A stretch of DNA of 64,000 bases from Serratia fonticola. GTDB lineage: Bacteria > Pseudomonadota > Gammaproteobacteria > Enterobacterales > Enterobacteriaceae. Shown here piece by piece: positions 1-8,650 of this stretch (the first letter of the stretch is position 1; every line of letters starts with the position of its first letter). The stretch is taken from assembly GCF_001006005.1 (NCBI RefSeq), contig NZ_CP011254.1, forward strand, positions 2,108,001 through 2,172,000, written 5' to 3'. The notes beneath the pieces were generated by a model. That model saw only the letters and a list, made by a program, of their open reading frames with translations, searched no databases and had not been told where the DNA came from. A program made the translations under genes and the position numbers.

Positions 1-701
1 TTGACCAGATGCTGGTGGTAGAACCGCCGTACGATCCCGAACTCGATTTCCATTACCGCATTTTCAATGCTGACGGTAGTGAAGTGGCCCAGTGCGGCAA
101 CGGCGCCCGCTGTTTTGCCCGCTTTGTGCGCTTGAAAGGCTTGACCAACAAACGTGATATCCGCGTCAGCACCCAGACCGGGCGCATGATCCTGAGCGTC
201 ACCGATGATGACCTGGTGTGCGTCAATATGGGTGAACCGAATTTCGATCCGCAGATCGTGCCGTTTCGCGCCACCAAAGCGGAAAAAACCTACATTATGC
301 GCGCGGCGGAACATACGGTGCTGTGCGGTGTGGTCTCGATGGGTAACCCACACTGTGTGTTGCAGGTGGACGACGTGAAAACCGCCAAGGTGGAGCTGCT
401 GGGTCCGGTACTGGAAGGGCACGATCGCTTCCCGGAACGCGCCAACATCGGCTTTATGCAGGTGGTGAGCCGTGAGCACATCAAACTGCGGGTTTATGAG
501 CGCGGTGCCGGTGAAACGCAGGCCTGTGGCAGTGGTGCCTGCGCCGCCGTGGCGGTGGGCATTCAGCAAGAACTGCTGGCGGAAGAGGTGCATGTTGAAC
601 TGCCCGGCGGTAGCCTGCATATCCGCTGGAAAGGGCCAGGGGAGCCGTTATTTATGACCGGCCCGGCCACCCATGTTTATGACGGATTTATTCACTTATG
701 A
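1..701 (+). CDS. dapF: Diaminopimelate epimerase, 5'-truncated by window edge
   Basis: Converts LL- to meso-diaminopimelate in the cytoplasm for lysine and peptidoglycan synthesis. The reading frame enters from the left edge, and about 233 residues remain of a 274-residue enzyme. The two catalytic cysteines lie in the motifs CGNGAR (near full-length residue 73) and ACGSGAC (near 217), and the C-terminus YDGFIHL is intact. The stop codon overlaps the yigA start (ATGA), so dapF heads a tightly packed dapF-yigA-xerC-yigB run as in E. coli. The true start lies upstream of the window. Confidence 0.97.
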   Translation, partial: DQMLVVEPPYDPELDFHYRIFNADGSEVAQCGNGARCFARFVRLKGLTNKRDIRVSTQTGRMILSVTDDDLVCVNMGEPNFDPQIVPFRATKAEKTYIMRAAEHTVLCGVVSMGNPHCVLQVDDVKTAKVELLGPVLEGHDRFPERANIGFMQVVSREHIKLRVYERGAGETQACGSGACAAVAVGIQQELLAEEVHVELPGGSLHIRWKGPGEPLFMTGPATHVYDGFIHL

Positions 702-1402
702 AGCAGGTTGACGATCGGATAGCCACGGGCGTTGAGCTTGATGATGACACGGTGATGCAATTTCTGATGCAGAATCCGGACTTCTTTATGCGCAATGCAC
801 GGCTGGTGGAACAGATGCGAGTGCCTCACCCGGTGCGGGGCACGGTATCGTTGGTGGAGTGGCATCTGGCGCGTCAGCGTAACCAAATCATCCAGTTGGA
901 AGAAGAGATCACCTTGCTGATGGAGCAGGCCAGTGCCAACGAATCGCTGTTTGGCAGCCTGCTGCATCTACAGGCCGACCTGGCCACCGCCAGCAGCCTG
1001 CAGGATATGCTCAACCGCTTGCAGCGTTGGGCGCGCGGGTTTGGGCTGGCAGGGGCGAATATCCGCCTGTTTGCCGATCGCTGGAATATTGGCGCGCCGT
1101 CGGATTTCACCCATCTTGGCCTGACGCGCTCGGCGTTTGAGCCGCTGCGAATTCAACGCCTGGGCGATCGCTATCACTACCTCGGCAACCTTAATGGCCC
1201 CGAGCTGCTGCTGTTGCTGCCGCAGGCCAAACAGGTTGGCTCCGTGGCGCTGTCATTGCTGGGGGAGCAGGGCGATCTCGGCATGGTGATCTTCAGCAGC
1301 CGCGATACTCAACATTATCAACAGGGGATGGGCACCGTGATGCTCGGCCAATTGGCGCGTATGTTGCCAAAACTGTTGGAACGCTGGATAGAACGCGCAT
1401 GA
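698..1402 (+). CDS. yigA: DUF484 family protein YigA
   Basis: A 234-residue cytoplasmic protein of the DUF484 family, the same size as E. coli YigA. No enzymatic motif is visible. The N-terminal part ([21 protein letters not shown]) is the usual DUF484 signature, followed by a probable coiled stretch around residues 60-100 and a GAF-like C-terminal half. DUF484 proteins have no firmly assigned role. The gene overlaps dapF and xerC by 4 nt at each end (ATGA), so translation is probably coupled along the operon. Confidence 0.9.
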   Translation: MKQVDDRIATGVELDDDTVMQFLMQNPDFFMRNARLVEQMRVPHPVRGTVSLVEWHLARQRNQIIQLEEEITLLMEQASANESLFGSLLHLQADLATASSLQDMLNRLQRWARGFGLAGANIRLFADRWNIGAPSDFTHLGLTRSAFEPLRIQRLGDRYHYLGNLNGPELLLLLPQAKQVGSVALSLLGEQGDLGMVIFSSRDTQHYQQGMGTVMLGQLARMLPKLLERWIERA

Positions 1403-2310
1403 CCGGCGTAGCGGCCAACCTGCAACCGCCGGTGGACGCTTTCCTGCGTTATTTAAAGGTGGAGCGGCAACTCAGCCCACTGACTCAGATCAGCTATTCG
1501 CGCCAGCTGCAGGCGTTGATCGCCATGGCAAGCGAGCTGGGCGTCAGCGAATGGCCGATGCTGGATGCCGCCAGAGTGCGTCAGCTGGCAGCCCGCAGTA
1601 AGCGCGCCGGGTTACAGTCTTCCAGCCTGGCGCTGCGCCTCTCTGCATTGCGCAGTTTTCTGGACTGGCTGGTCGGCCAGGGCGTGATAAGCGCTAACCC
1701 CGCCAAAGGCATTCGCACACCGCGTAGTGGCCGTCATTTGCCGAAGAATATCGACGTCGATGAAATGAACCAACTGCTGAACATCGATCTCAACGATCCG
1801 CTGGCGGTTCGCGATCGTGCGATGCTGGAAGTAATGTACGGGGCCGGGCTGCGTCTGGCTGAACTGGTGGGGCTGGATTGCCGCCATGTCGATCTGGGCG
1901 GCGGTGAGATCTGGGTGCTGGGGAAAGGCAGCAAAGAACGTAAATTGCCGATAGGCCGTACGGCGGTCACCTGGCTGGAACACTGGCTGGCGCTGCGCGA
2001 TCTGTTTGCGCCGCAGGATGATGCCATGTTCCTCTCCAATCAAGGCAAGCGCATCTCGGCGCGCAACGTACAAAAACGTTTTGCCGAGTGGGGCGTCAAG
2101 CAGGGCGTCAACAGCCATATCCACCCGCACAAGCTGCGCCACTCCTTTGCCACCCATATGCTGGAATCGAGCGGCGATCTGCGCGCGGTGCAGGAGCTGC
2201 TGGGGCACGCCAACCTGACCACCACGCAAATTTATACCCACCTCGACTTTCAACATCTGGCGAACGTGTACGATGCCGCGCATCCACGCGCCAAACGAGG
2301 GAAATCCTGA
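1399..2310 (+). CDS. xerC: Site-specific tyrosine recombinase XerC
   Basis: With XerD it resolves chromosome dimers at dif. The protein has 303 residues, with an N-terminal SAM-like core-binding domain (about 10-95) and a C-terminal catalytic domain. The catalytic set is visible: R152 (GAGLRLAEL), K176 (GKGSKERK), H244 and R247 (HKLRHSF), a His in LLGHANL and the nucleophilic Tyr in QIYTHLD near 279. It starts 4 nt inside yigA and its stop shares one base with the yigB start. Confidence 0.97.
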   Translation: MTGVAANLQPPVDAFLRYLKVERQLSPLTQISYSRQLQALIAMASELGVSEWPMLDAARVRQLAARSKRAGLQSSSLALRLSALRSFLDWLVGQGVISANPAKGIRTPRSGRHLPKNIDVDEMNQLLNIDLNDPLAVRDRAMLEVMYGAGLRLAELVGLDCRHVDLGGGEIWVLGKGSKERKLPIGRTAVTWLEHWLALRDLFAPQDDAMFLSNQGKRISARNVQKRFAEWGVKQGVNSHIHPHKLRHSFATHMLESSGDLRAVQELLGHANLTTTQIYTHLDFQHLANVYDAAHPRAKRGKS

Positions 2311-3026
2311 TGCATTTTTACCGTCCGTTACGCCCACTGGCCGCGCTGACTTTCGATCTGGACGATACGCTGTATGACAACCGTCCGGTGATCAAGCAGA
2401 CCGAGCATGAGTCGGTGGCCTTTTTGCAGAACTACCATCCGGGATTGAGCCATTTTCAGTCGGCGGACTTCCACCGTTTGCGGCAGGAATTGCGTGAACA
2501 GGATCCGGAGATTTACCACGACGTTACCCAATGGCGCTGGCGGGCAGTCCACCTGGCGTTGAGCCGTCAGGGGCTGCGCGATGCTGAAGCGTCCATCGGT
2601 GCCGATGCCGCCATGCAGAACTTTGCCCTGTGGCGTAGCCGGATCGATGTGCCGGCAGCCACTCACGCTACCTTGCGGGCGCTGGGGCAACGTTATCCGC
2701 TGGTGGCGATCACCAATGGCAATGCCGATCCGGCCCAGTGCGGGTTGGAGCAATACTTCCAGTTTGTGCTGCGCTCCGGGCCAGATGGCCGCGCCAAGCC
2801 GTATCAGGATATGTATCAACTGGCGGTCGAAAGGTTGGGCGTGGCGCCAGAACAAATCCTGCACGTCGGGGATGACCTGACCACAGACGTTGCCGGGGCG
2901 CTGCGTTCGGGCCTGCAGGCCTGCTGGATCAACGACCGTCAGCGGAGCCTGATGCAGGTAGCTGACAGCCGCCTGCTACCTCATATTGAGATTTCGCAGT
3001 TGGCATCGCTGACAGCATTGTTATAA
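2310..3026 (+). CDS. yigB: HAD phosphatase YigB (flavin pathway)
   Basis: A 238-residue HAD hydrolase. E. coli YigB dephosphorylates 5-amino-6-(5-phosphoribitylamino)uracil and FMN, feeding riboflavin synthesis. The HAD motifs are FDLDDTL (about residues 14-20), the ITNGN Ser/Thr-type motif II near 130 and HVGDDLTTD near 185. I chose the ATG that overlaps the xerC stop (TGATG); a longer upstream open frame exists but lies entirely inside xerC and is not conserved. The last codons contain the predicted uvrD promoter. Confidence 0.95.
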   Translation: MHFYRPLRPLAALTFDLDDTLYDNRPVIKQTEHESVAFLQNYHPGLSHFQSADFHRLRQELREQDPEIYHDVTQWRWRAVHLALSRQGLRDAEASIGADAAMQNFALWRSRIDVPAATHATLRALGQRYPLVAITNGNADPAQCGLEQYFQFVLRSGPDGRAKPYQDMYQLAVERLGVAPEQILHVGDDLTTDVAGALRSGLQACWINDRQRSLMQVADSRLLPHIEISQLASLTALL

Positions 3027-3027
3027 T
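3000..3027 (+). promoter_or_regulatory. Predicted sigma-70 promoter of uvrD
   Basis: TTGGCA at 3000-3005 and TATAAT at 3022-3027 are separated by 16 bp. The pair sits over the end of yigB and just upstream of the LexA box, which would cover the start site. This is inferred from consensus match and position only. Confidence 0.6.
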
Positions 3028-3039
3028 CCCAGCAGAACT

Positions 3040-3055
3040 CTGTATAAATTCCCAG
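3040..3055 (+). promoter_or_regulatory. LexA (SOS) box of uvrD
   Basis: CTGTATAAATTCCCAG fits CTGT-N8-ACAG with one mismatch, the same CCAG right half found in the E. coli uvrD box. It lies about 12 bp after the predicted -10 and 49 bp before the uvrD start, so bound LexA would block transcription initiation until DNA damage. Confidence 0.82.
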
Positions 3056-3103
3056 TGGAAAGCGCGTGGAAGCGAGTTTTCCCTTTACCAATCAATGGTG
3101 CCT

Positions 3104-5266
3104 ATGGACGTTTCCGACCTGCTCGACAGCATGAATGATAAACAACGTGAAGCCGTGGCTGCGCCACGCAGCAACCTGTTGGTGCTGGCCGGTGCAGGCA
3201 GCGGCAAGACCCGGGTGCTGGTGCATCGCATTGCCTGGCTACTGGCGGTAGAGAACTGCTCGCCGTACTCCATCATGGCGGTGACTTTCACCAACAAGGC
3301 GGCGGCAGAGATGCGCCACCGTATCGAACACCTGATTGGCACCAGCCAGGGCGGTATGTGGATCGGCACCTTCCACGGCTTGGCGCACCGCCTGCTGCGC
3401 GCTCATCATATGGACGCCAACCTGCCGCAGGACTTCCAGATCCTGGATAGTGAAGATCAACTGCGCCTGCTGAAACGCATCGTGCGGGCGCTGAACATTG
3501 ACGAGAAGCAATGGCCGCCGCGCCAGGCGATGTGGTACATCAACGGCAAGAAAGATGATGGCCTACGCCCGCAGCATATCGAAAGCTATGGCAACCCGGT
3601 GGAAGCCACCTGGCTGCGGATCTATCAGGCTTATCAGGAGGCTTGCGATCGTGCAGGGCTGGTCGATTTTGCCGAATTGCTGTTGCGCGCCCATGAGCTG
3701 TGGCTGAACAAGCCGCATATCCTCAATCATTATCGTGAGCGCTTCACCAATATCCTGGTGGACGAATTCCAGGACACCAACCGCATCCAGTACGCCTGGA
3801 TCCACATGCTGGCCGGGGGCAAGGCCAACGTGATGATCGTGGGGGATGATGACCAGTCGATCTACGGCTGGCGTGGTGCGCAGGTGGAAAACATCCAGCG
3901 TTTCCTGAAGGATTTCCCCGGTGCAGAAACGGTGCGTCTGGAGCAGAACTATCGCTCGACCAGCACCATCCTGAAGGCCGCCAACACCCTGATCGCCAAT
4001 AACGACGGGCGCATGGGCAAAAACCTGTGGACCGAAGGGGCCGAAGGCGAGCCGATCTCGATTTACTGTGCGTTCAACGAGCTGGATGAAGCCCGCTTTG
4101 TGGTTAACCGCATCAAGGCCTGGCAGGACAACGGCGGCGCGCTGAACGACTGCGCCATCCTGTATCGCAGCAACGCCCAATCGCGCGTGCTGGAAGAGGC
4201 CTTGTTGCAAACTGCCATGCCATACCGCATTTACGGCGGCATGCGCTTCTTCGAACGCCAGGAGATCAAGGATGCTCTGGCCTATCTGCGACTGATCGCC
4301 AACCGTAACGATGATGCGGCCTTTGAGCGTGTCGTGAATACCCCAACGCGCGGCATTGGCGATCGCACCCTCGACGTAGTGCGCCAGGCGGCACGAGACC
4401 GTCAACTGACGCTGTGGCAGGCTACCCGTGCGCTGCTGCAAGATAAGGTGCTGGCGGGCCGTGCAGCGTCCTCCCTGCAGCGTTTTCTGGAGCTGGTGGA
4501 CTCACTGGCCCACGAAACCGCCGAAATGCCGTTGCATGTGCAAACCGACCGGGTGATCCGCGATTCCGGGCTGTTTATCATGTATGAGCAGGAAAAGGGC
4601 GAGAAGGGCCAGGCGCGTATCGAAAACCTTGAGGAACTGGTCACGGCCACGCGCCAATACAGCTACCAGGATGAAGATCAGGATCTGATGCCGTTGCAGG
4701 CCTTCCTGTCCCATGCCGCGTTGGAAGCGGGGGAAGGGCAGGCAGATGCCTATCAGGACGCGGTGCAGCTGATGACCCTGCACTCGGCCAAAGGGTTGGA
4801 GTTCCGCCAGGTGTTTATCGTCGGTATGGAAGAGGGTATGTTCCCAAGCCAGATGTCGCTGGACGAAGGTGGCCGCCTGGAAGAGGAGCGCCGTCTGGCC
4901 TATGTTGGCCTGACCCGTGCAATGCAAAAATTGACGCTGACCTATGCGGAAACCCGCCGCCTGTATGGCAAAGAGGTGTATCACCGGCCATCACGCTTTA
5001 TCGGTGAGATCCCGGAAGACTGTGTGGAAGAGGTGCGCCTGCGGGCCAGCGTCTCCCGCTCGGTAAGCCACCGCCGGATGGGGACGCCGATCAGTGAAAG
5101 CGACACTGGTTACAAGCTTGGGCAGCGCGTGCGCCATGCCAAGTTTGGCGAGGGCACCATCGTCAACCTGGAAGGCAGTGGGGAGCACAGCCGGTTGCAG
5201 ATCGCGTTTCAGGGTGAAGGTATCAAGTGGCTGGTAGCAGCCTACGCCAAGCTGGAAACGGTATAA
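3104..5266 (+). CDS. uvrD: DNA helicase II UvrD
   Basis: ATP-dependent 3'-5' superfamily 1A helicase of nucleotide excision and mismatch repair. It has 720 residues, as in E. coli. Visible motifs are Walker A GAGSGKT (about 29-35), VDEFQDTN (motif II, about 219-226), DDDQSIYGWRGA (motif III), QNYRST (motif IV), TLHSAKGLEF (motif V) and VGLTRAM (motif VI). The C-terminal Tudor-like region (GQRVRHAKFGEGTIVN) binds partners. An in-frame ATG three codons upstream (3095) is possible, but MDVSDLL matches the E. coli N-terminus. It is SOS regulated through the box at 3040-3055. Confidence 0.97.
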   Translation: MDVSDLLDSMNDKQREAVAAPRSNLLVLAGAGSGKTRVLVHRIAWLLAVENCSPYSIMAVTFTNKAAAEMRHRIEHLIGTSQGGMWIGTFHGLAHRLLRAHHMDANLPQDFQILDSEDQLRLLKRIVRALNIDEKQWPPRQAMWYINGKKDDGLRPQHIESYGNPVEATWLRIYQAYQEACDRAGLVDFAELLLRAHELWLNKPHILNHYRERFTNILVDEFQDTNRIQYAWIHMLAGGKANVMIVGDDDQSIYGWRGAQVENIQRFLKDFPGAETVRLEQNYRSTSTILKAANTLIANNDGRMGKNLWTEGAEGEPISIYCAFNELDEARFVVNRIKAWQDNGGALNDCAILYRSNAQSRVLEEALLQTAMPYRIYGGMRFFERQEIKDALAYLRLIANRNDDAAFERVVNTPTRGIGDRTLDVVRQAARDRQLTLWQATRALLQDKVLAGRAASSLQRFLELVDSLAHETAEMPLHVQTDRVIRDSGLFIMYEQEKGEKGQARIENLEELVTATRQYSYQDEDQDLMPLQAFLSHAALEAGEGQADAYQDAVQLMTLHSAKGLEFRQVFIVGMEEGMFPSQMSLDEGGRLEEERRLAYVGLTRAMQKLTLTYAETRRLYGKEVYHRPSRFIGEIPEDCVEEVRLRASVSRSVSHRRMGTPISESDTGYKLGQRVRHAKFGEGTIVNLEGSGEHSRLQIAFQGEGIKWLVAAYAKLETV

Positions 5267-5317
5267 CGGGGCTCTTACAGGTGAAAATAGCGTCGCTATC
5301 TCCCTCACCCTAACCCT

Positions 5318-5515
5318 TATGTCTTGATCTTCTCCGCCTTAGCGGAGAAGATCCCCGACTGATCATCGGGAGATAGCCGGTGAGCTCCCCCTAACCCTAG
5401 TGCCTATGAGCCCGTGGGAGAGATTGTGCCCCGGCTGTCTATTTCCCTGTCGCCTTCTAGACCGAACGGTATCCTGTGCCTATGAGCACCCACATATAAG
5501 GATGGTCCGGCGATA
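5318..5515 (+). ncRNA. Predicted IS110 bridge RNA
   Basis: The region upstream of the transposase has the layout of a bridge (seek) RNA. A 5' hairpin has a perfect 12-bp stem (5326-5337 with 5342-5353). A target-binding loop is closed by 5371-5380 with 5431-5440, and a donor-binding loop by CGCC/GACC (5451-5454, 5460-5463) with GGTC/GGCG (5504-5507, 5509-5512). The target loop holds CCCTAACCCT (5389-5398), identical to the left flank, and GGGAGAG (5416-5422), complementary to the right flank. The donor loop holds ACGGTATC (5466-5473), identical to the right end of the element, and ATAAG (5496-5500), complementary to its left end plus core. Both loops share GTGCCTATGAGC. The exact transcript ends are unknown. 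Confidence 0.85.
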
Positions 5516-5544
5516 AATTTCAGACATGGTTATGGAGTGCCATA

Positions 5545-6504
5545 ATGCGTAGAACCCCTGTCGGCGTTGATATCGCCAAACACAAATTTGATGTCGCCGT
5601 ACTGCTGGACAATCAGAAGTATAAAACCAAAAAGTTTGCCAATACCCCTTCTGGATGCCGCGAGTTCGCAGCCTGGTTGAGCCGCTTTGGCGACTGTCAT
5701 GTCTGTATGGAAGCCACCGGGAGCTACAGTACGGAACTGGCCACTTATCTGGCAGACAACAACTACCACGTCAGTCTGATGAACCCGGCGTGTATCCATT
5801 CCTTCGGCAATACAGAACTGGCCCGGAACAAAACGGACAAAAGCGATGCAGCGATGATAGCCCGCTACTGCGCACTGCATCAGCCTGACCCGTGGTTCCC
5901 AGCCCCGTTGAGCGAACGCCAGTTGACCGCGTTGGTCAGGCATCTTAAGAACCTGGAAGAGATGCGTCAGATGGAAGAAAATCGCCTGGAGGTGGCCGAA
6001 GCAGTCATCGTCCCTTCACTCAATGAGCACATCGCCACGTTGGATGAACTGATACGAGAAACGAAGAAGAAAATCAGTCAGCACATCGATGATAACCCTG
6101 ACCTGAAACGGGACAGCGAGTTGCTAAAAAGTATCCCTGGAGTGGGAGAGATGCTGAGCTCCAGCCTGCTGGCCTTCGCAGGAAACCTGCGTCGGTTCAC
6201 CAGCAGCAAGGCCCTGGTAGCGTACGCAGGACTGAATCCACAGCGATGTGAGTCGGGGATGTTTAAAGGGAAAAGCCGGTTATCGAAAGTGGGACACGGT
6301 GAGCTACGAAGCGCGTTATACATGCCCGCGGTGGTGGCAAGCCAATACAATGTTGTGGTTAAAGACTTAACAGAAAGGCTGAAGTTGCGTGGGAAATCGG
6401 GCAAAGAGAGAGTGTGTGCGGCGATGCGAAAACTGCTGCAACTGGCCTATGGTGTGGTGAAATCAGGAAAGACATTTAATGCGGAAATACCGCTTGCCGG
6501 ATAG
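5545..6504 (+). CDS. IS110-family transposase (DEDD plus Ser recombinase)
   Basis: A 319-residue RNA-guided recombinase. The N-terminal RuvC-like domain shows the DEDD set: D9 (GVDIAK), E56 (MEATGSY), D98 and D101 (KTDKSDA). The C-terminal Tnp domain follows a helical linker (about 125-190). It contains a helix-hairpin-helix-like IPGVGEML and the presumed catalytic serine S237 in CESGMFKGKSRLSKVG. GGAG lies nine bases before the ATG. The gene starts right after the predicted bridge RNA, the arrangement of the IS110 group with the RNA in the left end. Confidence 0.95.
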   Translation: MRRTPVGVDIAKHKFDVAVLLDNQKYKTKKFANTPSGCREFAAWLSRFGDCHVCMEATGSYSTELATYLADNNYHVSLMNPACIHSFGNTELARNKTDKSDAAMIARYCALHQPDPWFPAPLSERQLTALVRHLKNLEEMRQMEENRLEVAEAVIVPSLNEHIATLDELIRETKKKISQHIDDNPDLKRDSELLKSIPGVGEMLSSSLLAFAGNLRRFTSSKALVAYAGLNPQRCESGMFKGKSRLSKVGHGELRSALYMPAVVASQYNVVVKDLTERLKLRGKSGKERVCAAMRKLLQLAYGVVKSGKTFNAEIPLAG

Positions 6505-6648
6505 CCGACAAGACGGTATCTCTCCCAAAGGGCTAGGGGACCGATCGAGTTAGCTATCAATTGCCGAAACTTACCTGCACACGGTAGCGGAATTACGGCG
6601 CCGTACTAGCTCCCTCTCCTTTTTGGGGAGAGGGTTAGGGTGAGGGGG

Positions 6649-7122
6649 TCAGTGTGCGAAACGATCGCCCACTTTGGCAGTGGCATACCAGCGCATCACC
6701 GCTTCGATCCCCTCGCCACCTTCTGGTGGAGCCCAATGCATACAGTCTTCTTCGCCGAGCGCCTGATAAGGCCCCTGCTTCACTTCAAACACCACGCCAC
6801 CCGGATCGACAGACAGCACGGCATGCCAGGTAAACGCCGGCATCTCCAGCACCTTGGTTTCTTCGCCTAGCAGGGTGCGTTGGGTGACCACGCCTTCGTC
6901 ATTGAACTGCAGCACCACGAAACGGCCACGCAGCGGAGTGAGTAACTCCCAGGTCTGCGGGTGGCGGTGTGGGCGAATATAGGTGCCAGGTTCCATGGCA
7001 ATTGCCAGGCGTTGCACCGGATCGCTCAACTCTTCATGTAAGGTACGGTGGGCACGCAGGCGTGGCAGTGTCGCTGCCTGTTCGCTCATGGTCGTCAAGT
7101 CGTGGGCGGTAATCTGTTTCAT
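6649..7122 (-). CDS. WbuC-like cupin-fold metalloprotein
   Basis: A 157-residue single-domain cupin. The metal-binding motif is visible as RPHRHPQTWELL (two His, one Glu) around residues 48-59, with a further His in TWHAVLS near 100. The start KQITAHDL and the LPRLRAHRTLHEELSDPVQR stretch resemble E. coli WbuC, which sits in some O-antigen loci but whose reaction is unknown. The internal ATG at 7122 is preferred over 7137 because it matches the WbuC N-terminus. It is not near polysaccharide genes here; it is divergent from corA and its stop abuts the repeat carrying the IS. The substrate is not predictable. Confidence 0.8.
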   Translation of the reverse strand: MKQITAHDLTTMSEQAATLPRLRAHRTLHEELSDPVQRLAIAMEPGTYIRPHRHPQTWELLTPLRGRFVVLQFNDEGVVTQRTLLGEETKVLEMPAFTWHAVLSVDPGGVVFEVKQGPYQALGEEDCMHWAPPEGGEGIEAVMRWYATAKVGDRFAH

Positions 7123-7284
7123 GTCGTTAATCCGCAATATTTCTGTGCGCTAATCTTAGCAAGATTCGTGGCTGCGGTCAGAGATCGCGACGCGGTTTTC
7201 CATCAGGCGTGGTCAAGGTTGCGGGAGTGTTACAAACCAGCCGCGAGCGTGCTGGATTGTTGCGCGATTATCCACCCTAACCGG

Positions 7285-7314
7285 TTGACAGGCTTTTTCT
7301 TCTCGGCGTAACAT
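7285..7314 (+). promoter_or_regulatory. Predicted corA promoter
   Basis: TTGACA (7285-7290) and TAACAT (7309-7314) lie 18 bp apart. Transcription would start near 7321, giving a leader of about 245 nt before corA that contains the corL reading frame. Apart from this promoter the 200 bp between the wbuC-like gene and corL hold nothing else I can name. Confidence 0.55.
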
Positions 7315-7330
7315 GCGCGCACGAATATCA

Positions 7331-7402
7331 ATGAGGACACACGCCTTGGACACACCCAGTAGATACTGGCTCACAGACCTGGACACCAGGTACAACTTCT
7401 AA
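7331..7402 (+). CDS. corL: corA leader peptide CorL
   Basis: A 23-codon ORF beginning MRTHALDTPSRYW and ending TRYNF, about 10 nt after the predicted transcription start and 166 nt before corA. In Salmonella the corA leader encodes a short peptide, CorL, whose translation governs Rho-dependent termination within the leader and so sets CorA levels. Position, size and the long following leader fit that arrangement. No clear Shine-Dalgarno sequence precedes the ATG. Assignment is by context; I could not align it with the Salmonella peptide. Confidence 0.65.
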   Translation: MRTHALDTPSRYWLTDLDTRYNF

Positions 7403-7568
7403 GGCTATCCCATTGCGCTGATACCCTTCGTGGTTGTCGGCGACCCTCCCCAGCGTCGCTCCGAGTCAGATCTCTTCATGGTCTGGAACGAGCCGGTATT
7501 GCATACTTCCCTCGCTTTCTGTGCTTCAATGCGTTGTCTACCCCGTTACCATTAGGGAGTTTTGGCAC
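7403..7568 (+). promoter_or_regulatory. corA 5' leader, probable Rho-attenuation region
   Basis: This 166-nt untranslated stretch between corL and corA is C-rich in places (ACCCTCCCCAGCGTCGCTCC near 7442-7461) with small inverted repeats, and has no U-tract terminator. That fits the Rho-dependent control known for the Salmonella corA leader. The function is inferred from the family. Confidence 0.5.
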
Positions 7569-8519
7569 ATGCTAAGCGCTTTTAAATTAGATAACAGCCG
7601 CTTATCCCGTCTGGAGTTGGATGATTCAGATGATTTGACCTCGTCGCTGTGGGTTGACCTGGTCGAGCCGGAGGAGGGCGAACGCGAGCGCGTGCAAAAT
7701 GAGTTGGGCCAAAGCCTGGCGACACGCCCCGAACTGGATGATATCGAAGCCTCGGCCCGTTTCTTCGAAGACGATGACGGCCTGCATATCCACTCCTTTT
7801 TCTACTACGAAGACGCCGAAGATCACGCGGGCAACTCTACCGTGGCATTCACCATCCGCGATGGCCGCCTGTATACCCTGCGTGAACGCGAACTGCCCGC
7901 TTTCCGGCTTTACCGGATGCGTGCGCGCAGTATCAGAATGGTGGACGGCAACGCCTACGAGCTGCTGCTGGATCTGTTTGAAACCAAAATTGAGCAGTTG
8001 GCCGACGAGATTGAAAACGTCTACAGCGATCTGGAAAAGCTCAGCCGGGTGATTATGGAAGGGCACCAGGGCGACGAATATGATGAAGCGCTGTCCACGC
8101 TGGCCGAGCTGGAAGATATCGGCTGGAAGGTGCGCCTGTGTCTGATGGATACCCAACGCGCGCTGAATTTCCTGGTGCGCAAGGCGCGTTTGCCAACCAG
8201 CCAGTTGGAACAGGCGCGAGAAGTGCTGCGCGATATCGAATCCCTGCTGCCGCATAACGAATCGCTGTTCCAGAAGGTCAACTTCCTGATGCAGGCGGCG
8301 ATGGGCTTTATCAACATCGAACAGAACCGCATCATCAAGATCTTCTCGGTGGTCTCGGTAGTGTTCCTGCCGCCGACGCTGGTGGCCTCAAGCTACGGGA
8401 TGAACTTTGAGTTTATGCCTGAGCTGCGTTGGTCGTTCGGCTACCCGGGAGCGATTGCACTGATGATCGTGGCGGGGCTGGCCCCTTATCTCTACTTCAA
8501 ACGCAAGAACTGGCTTTAA
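7569..8519 (+). CDS. corA: Magnesium/cobalt channel CorA
   Basis: Inner-membrane pentameric channel for Mg2+, also passing Co2+ and Ni2+. It has 316 residues, identical in length to E. coli CorA. A large acidic cytoplasmic domain (1-250) is followed by two C-terminal transmembrane helices. The selectivity motif [10 protein letters not shown] lies between them (about 281-290) and the basic tail KRKNWL ends the protein. The ATG giving MLSAFKLDN is used; a longer open frame begins within the leader but does not match the family. The gene is probably controlled by the corL leader. Confidence 0.97.
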   Translation: MLSAFKLDNSRLSRLELDDSDDLTSSLWVDLVEPEEGERERVQNELGQSLATRPELDDIEASARFFEDDDGLHIHSFFYYEDAEDHAGNSTVAFTIRDGRLYTLRERELPAFRLYRMRARSIRMVDGNAYELLLDLFETKIEQLADEIENVYSDLEKLSRVIMEGHQGDEYDEALSTLAELEDIGWKVRLCLMDTQRALNFLVRKARLPTSQLEQAREVLRDIESLLPHNESLFQKVNFLMQAAMGFINIEQNRIIKIFSVVSVVFLPPTLVASSYGMNFEFMPELRWSFGYPGAIALMIVAGLAPYLYFKRKNWL

Positions 8520-8539
8520 ATCCGGCTCTCGTACGCTTC

Positions 8540-8571
8540 GGGTGGTGGTCTACACCACCGCCCCATTTTAT
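8540..8571 (+). terminator. Probable corA terminator
   Basis: A 7-bp stem GGTGGTG/CACCACC (8541-8547 with 8553-8559) with a 5-nt loop is followed by CGCCCCATTTTATC. The hairpin lies 20 nt after the corA stop. The U-tract is short and shifted, so it may be a weak terminator. Confidence 0.5.
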
Positions 8572-8650
8572 CTTCAATGATCCCTTCTCCGCCCGTTAAA
8601 CCGGGGTAGAATATCCCCACTGCTTATCGGCTCGTAAGGCATGCGTCTCA

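Larger units (their letters stand above)
5318..6519 (+). mobile_element. IS110-family insertion sequence, about 1.2 kb
   Basis: A complete element with one transposase gene (5545-6504) and a 227-bp structured 5' noncoding end. The boundaries come from comparing the flanks with uninterrupted copies of the repeat it entered. The dinucleotide CT (5316-5317 and 6520-6521) borders both sides, there is no longer target duplication, and there are no terminal inverted repeats. All of this is typical of the IS110 group, as opposed to IS1111. The open frame and the intact RNA structure suggest the element is still functional. Confidence 0.88.
5302..6648. repeat. REP-like composite repeat, split by IS110
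   Basis: The left fragment CCCTCACCCTAACCCT (5302-5317) and the right fragment starting CTCTCCC (6520) rebuild, when joined, the same palindromic repeat found uninterrupted at 57.7 kb and 41.8 kb, including the shared tail GGGGACCGATCGAG (6536-6549). The unit ends with the inverted copy GGGTTAGGGTGAGGGG at 6633-6648. It fills the space between uvrD and the wbuC-like gene. Confidence 0.8.

Noticed and set aside
3563..4441. 292-codon frame antisense to uvrD
   Set aside because: Shadow of the well-conserved helicase gene; no family resemblance and no start signal.
7434..7568. N-terminal extension of corA by 45 codons
   Set aside because: CorA proteins begin at MLSAF as here; the extension falls within the regulatory leader and lacks similarity.
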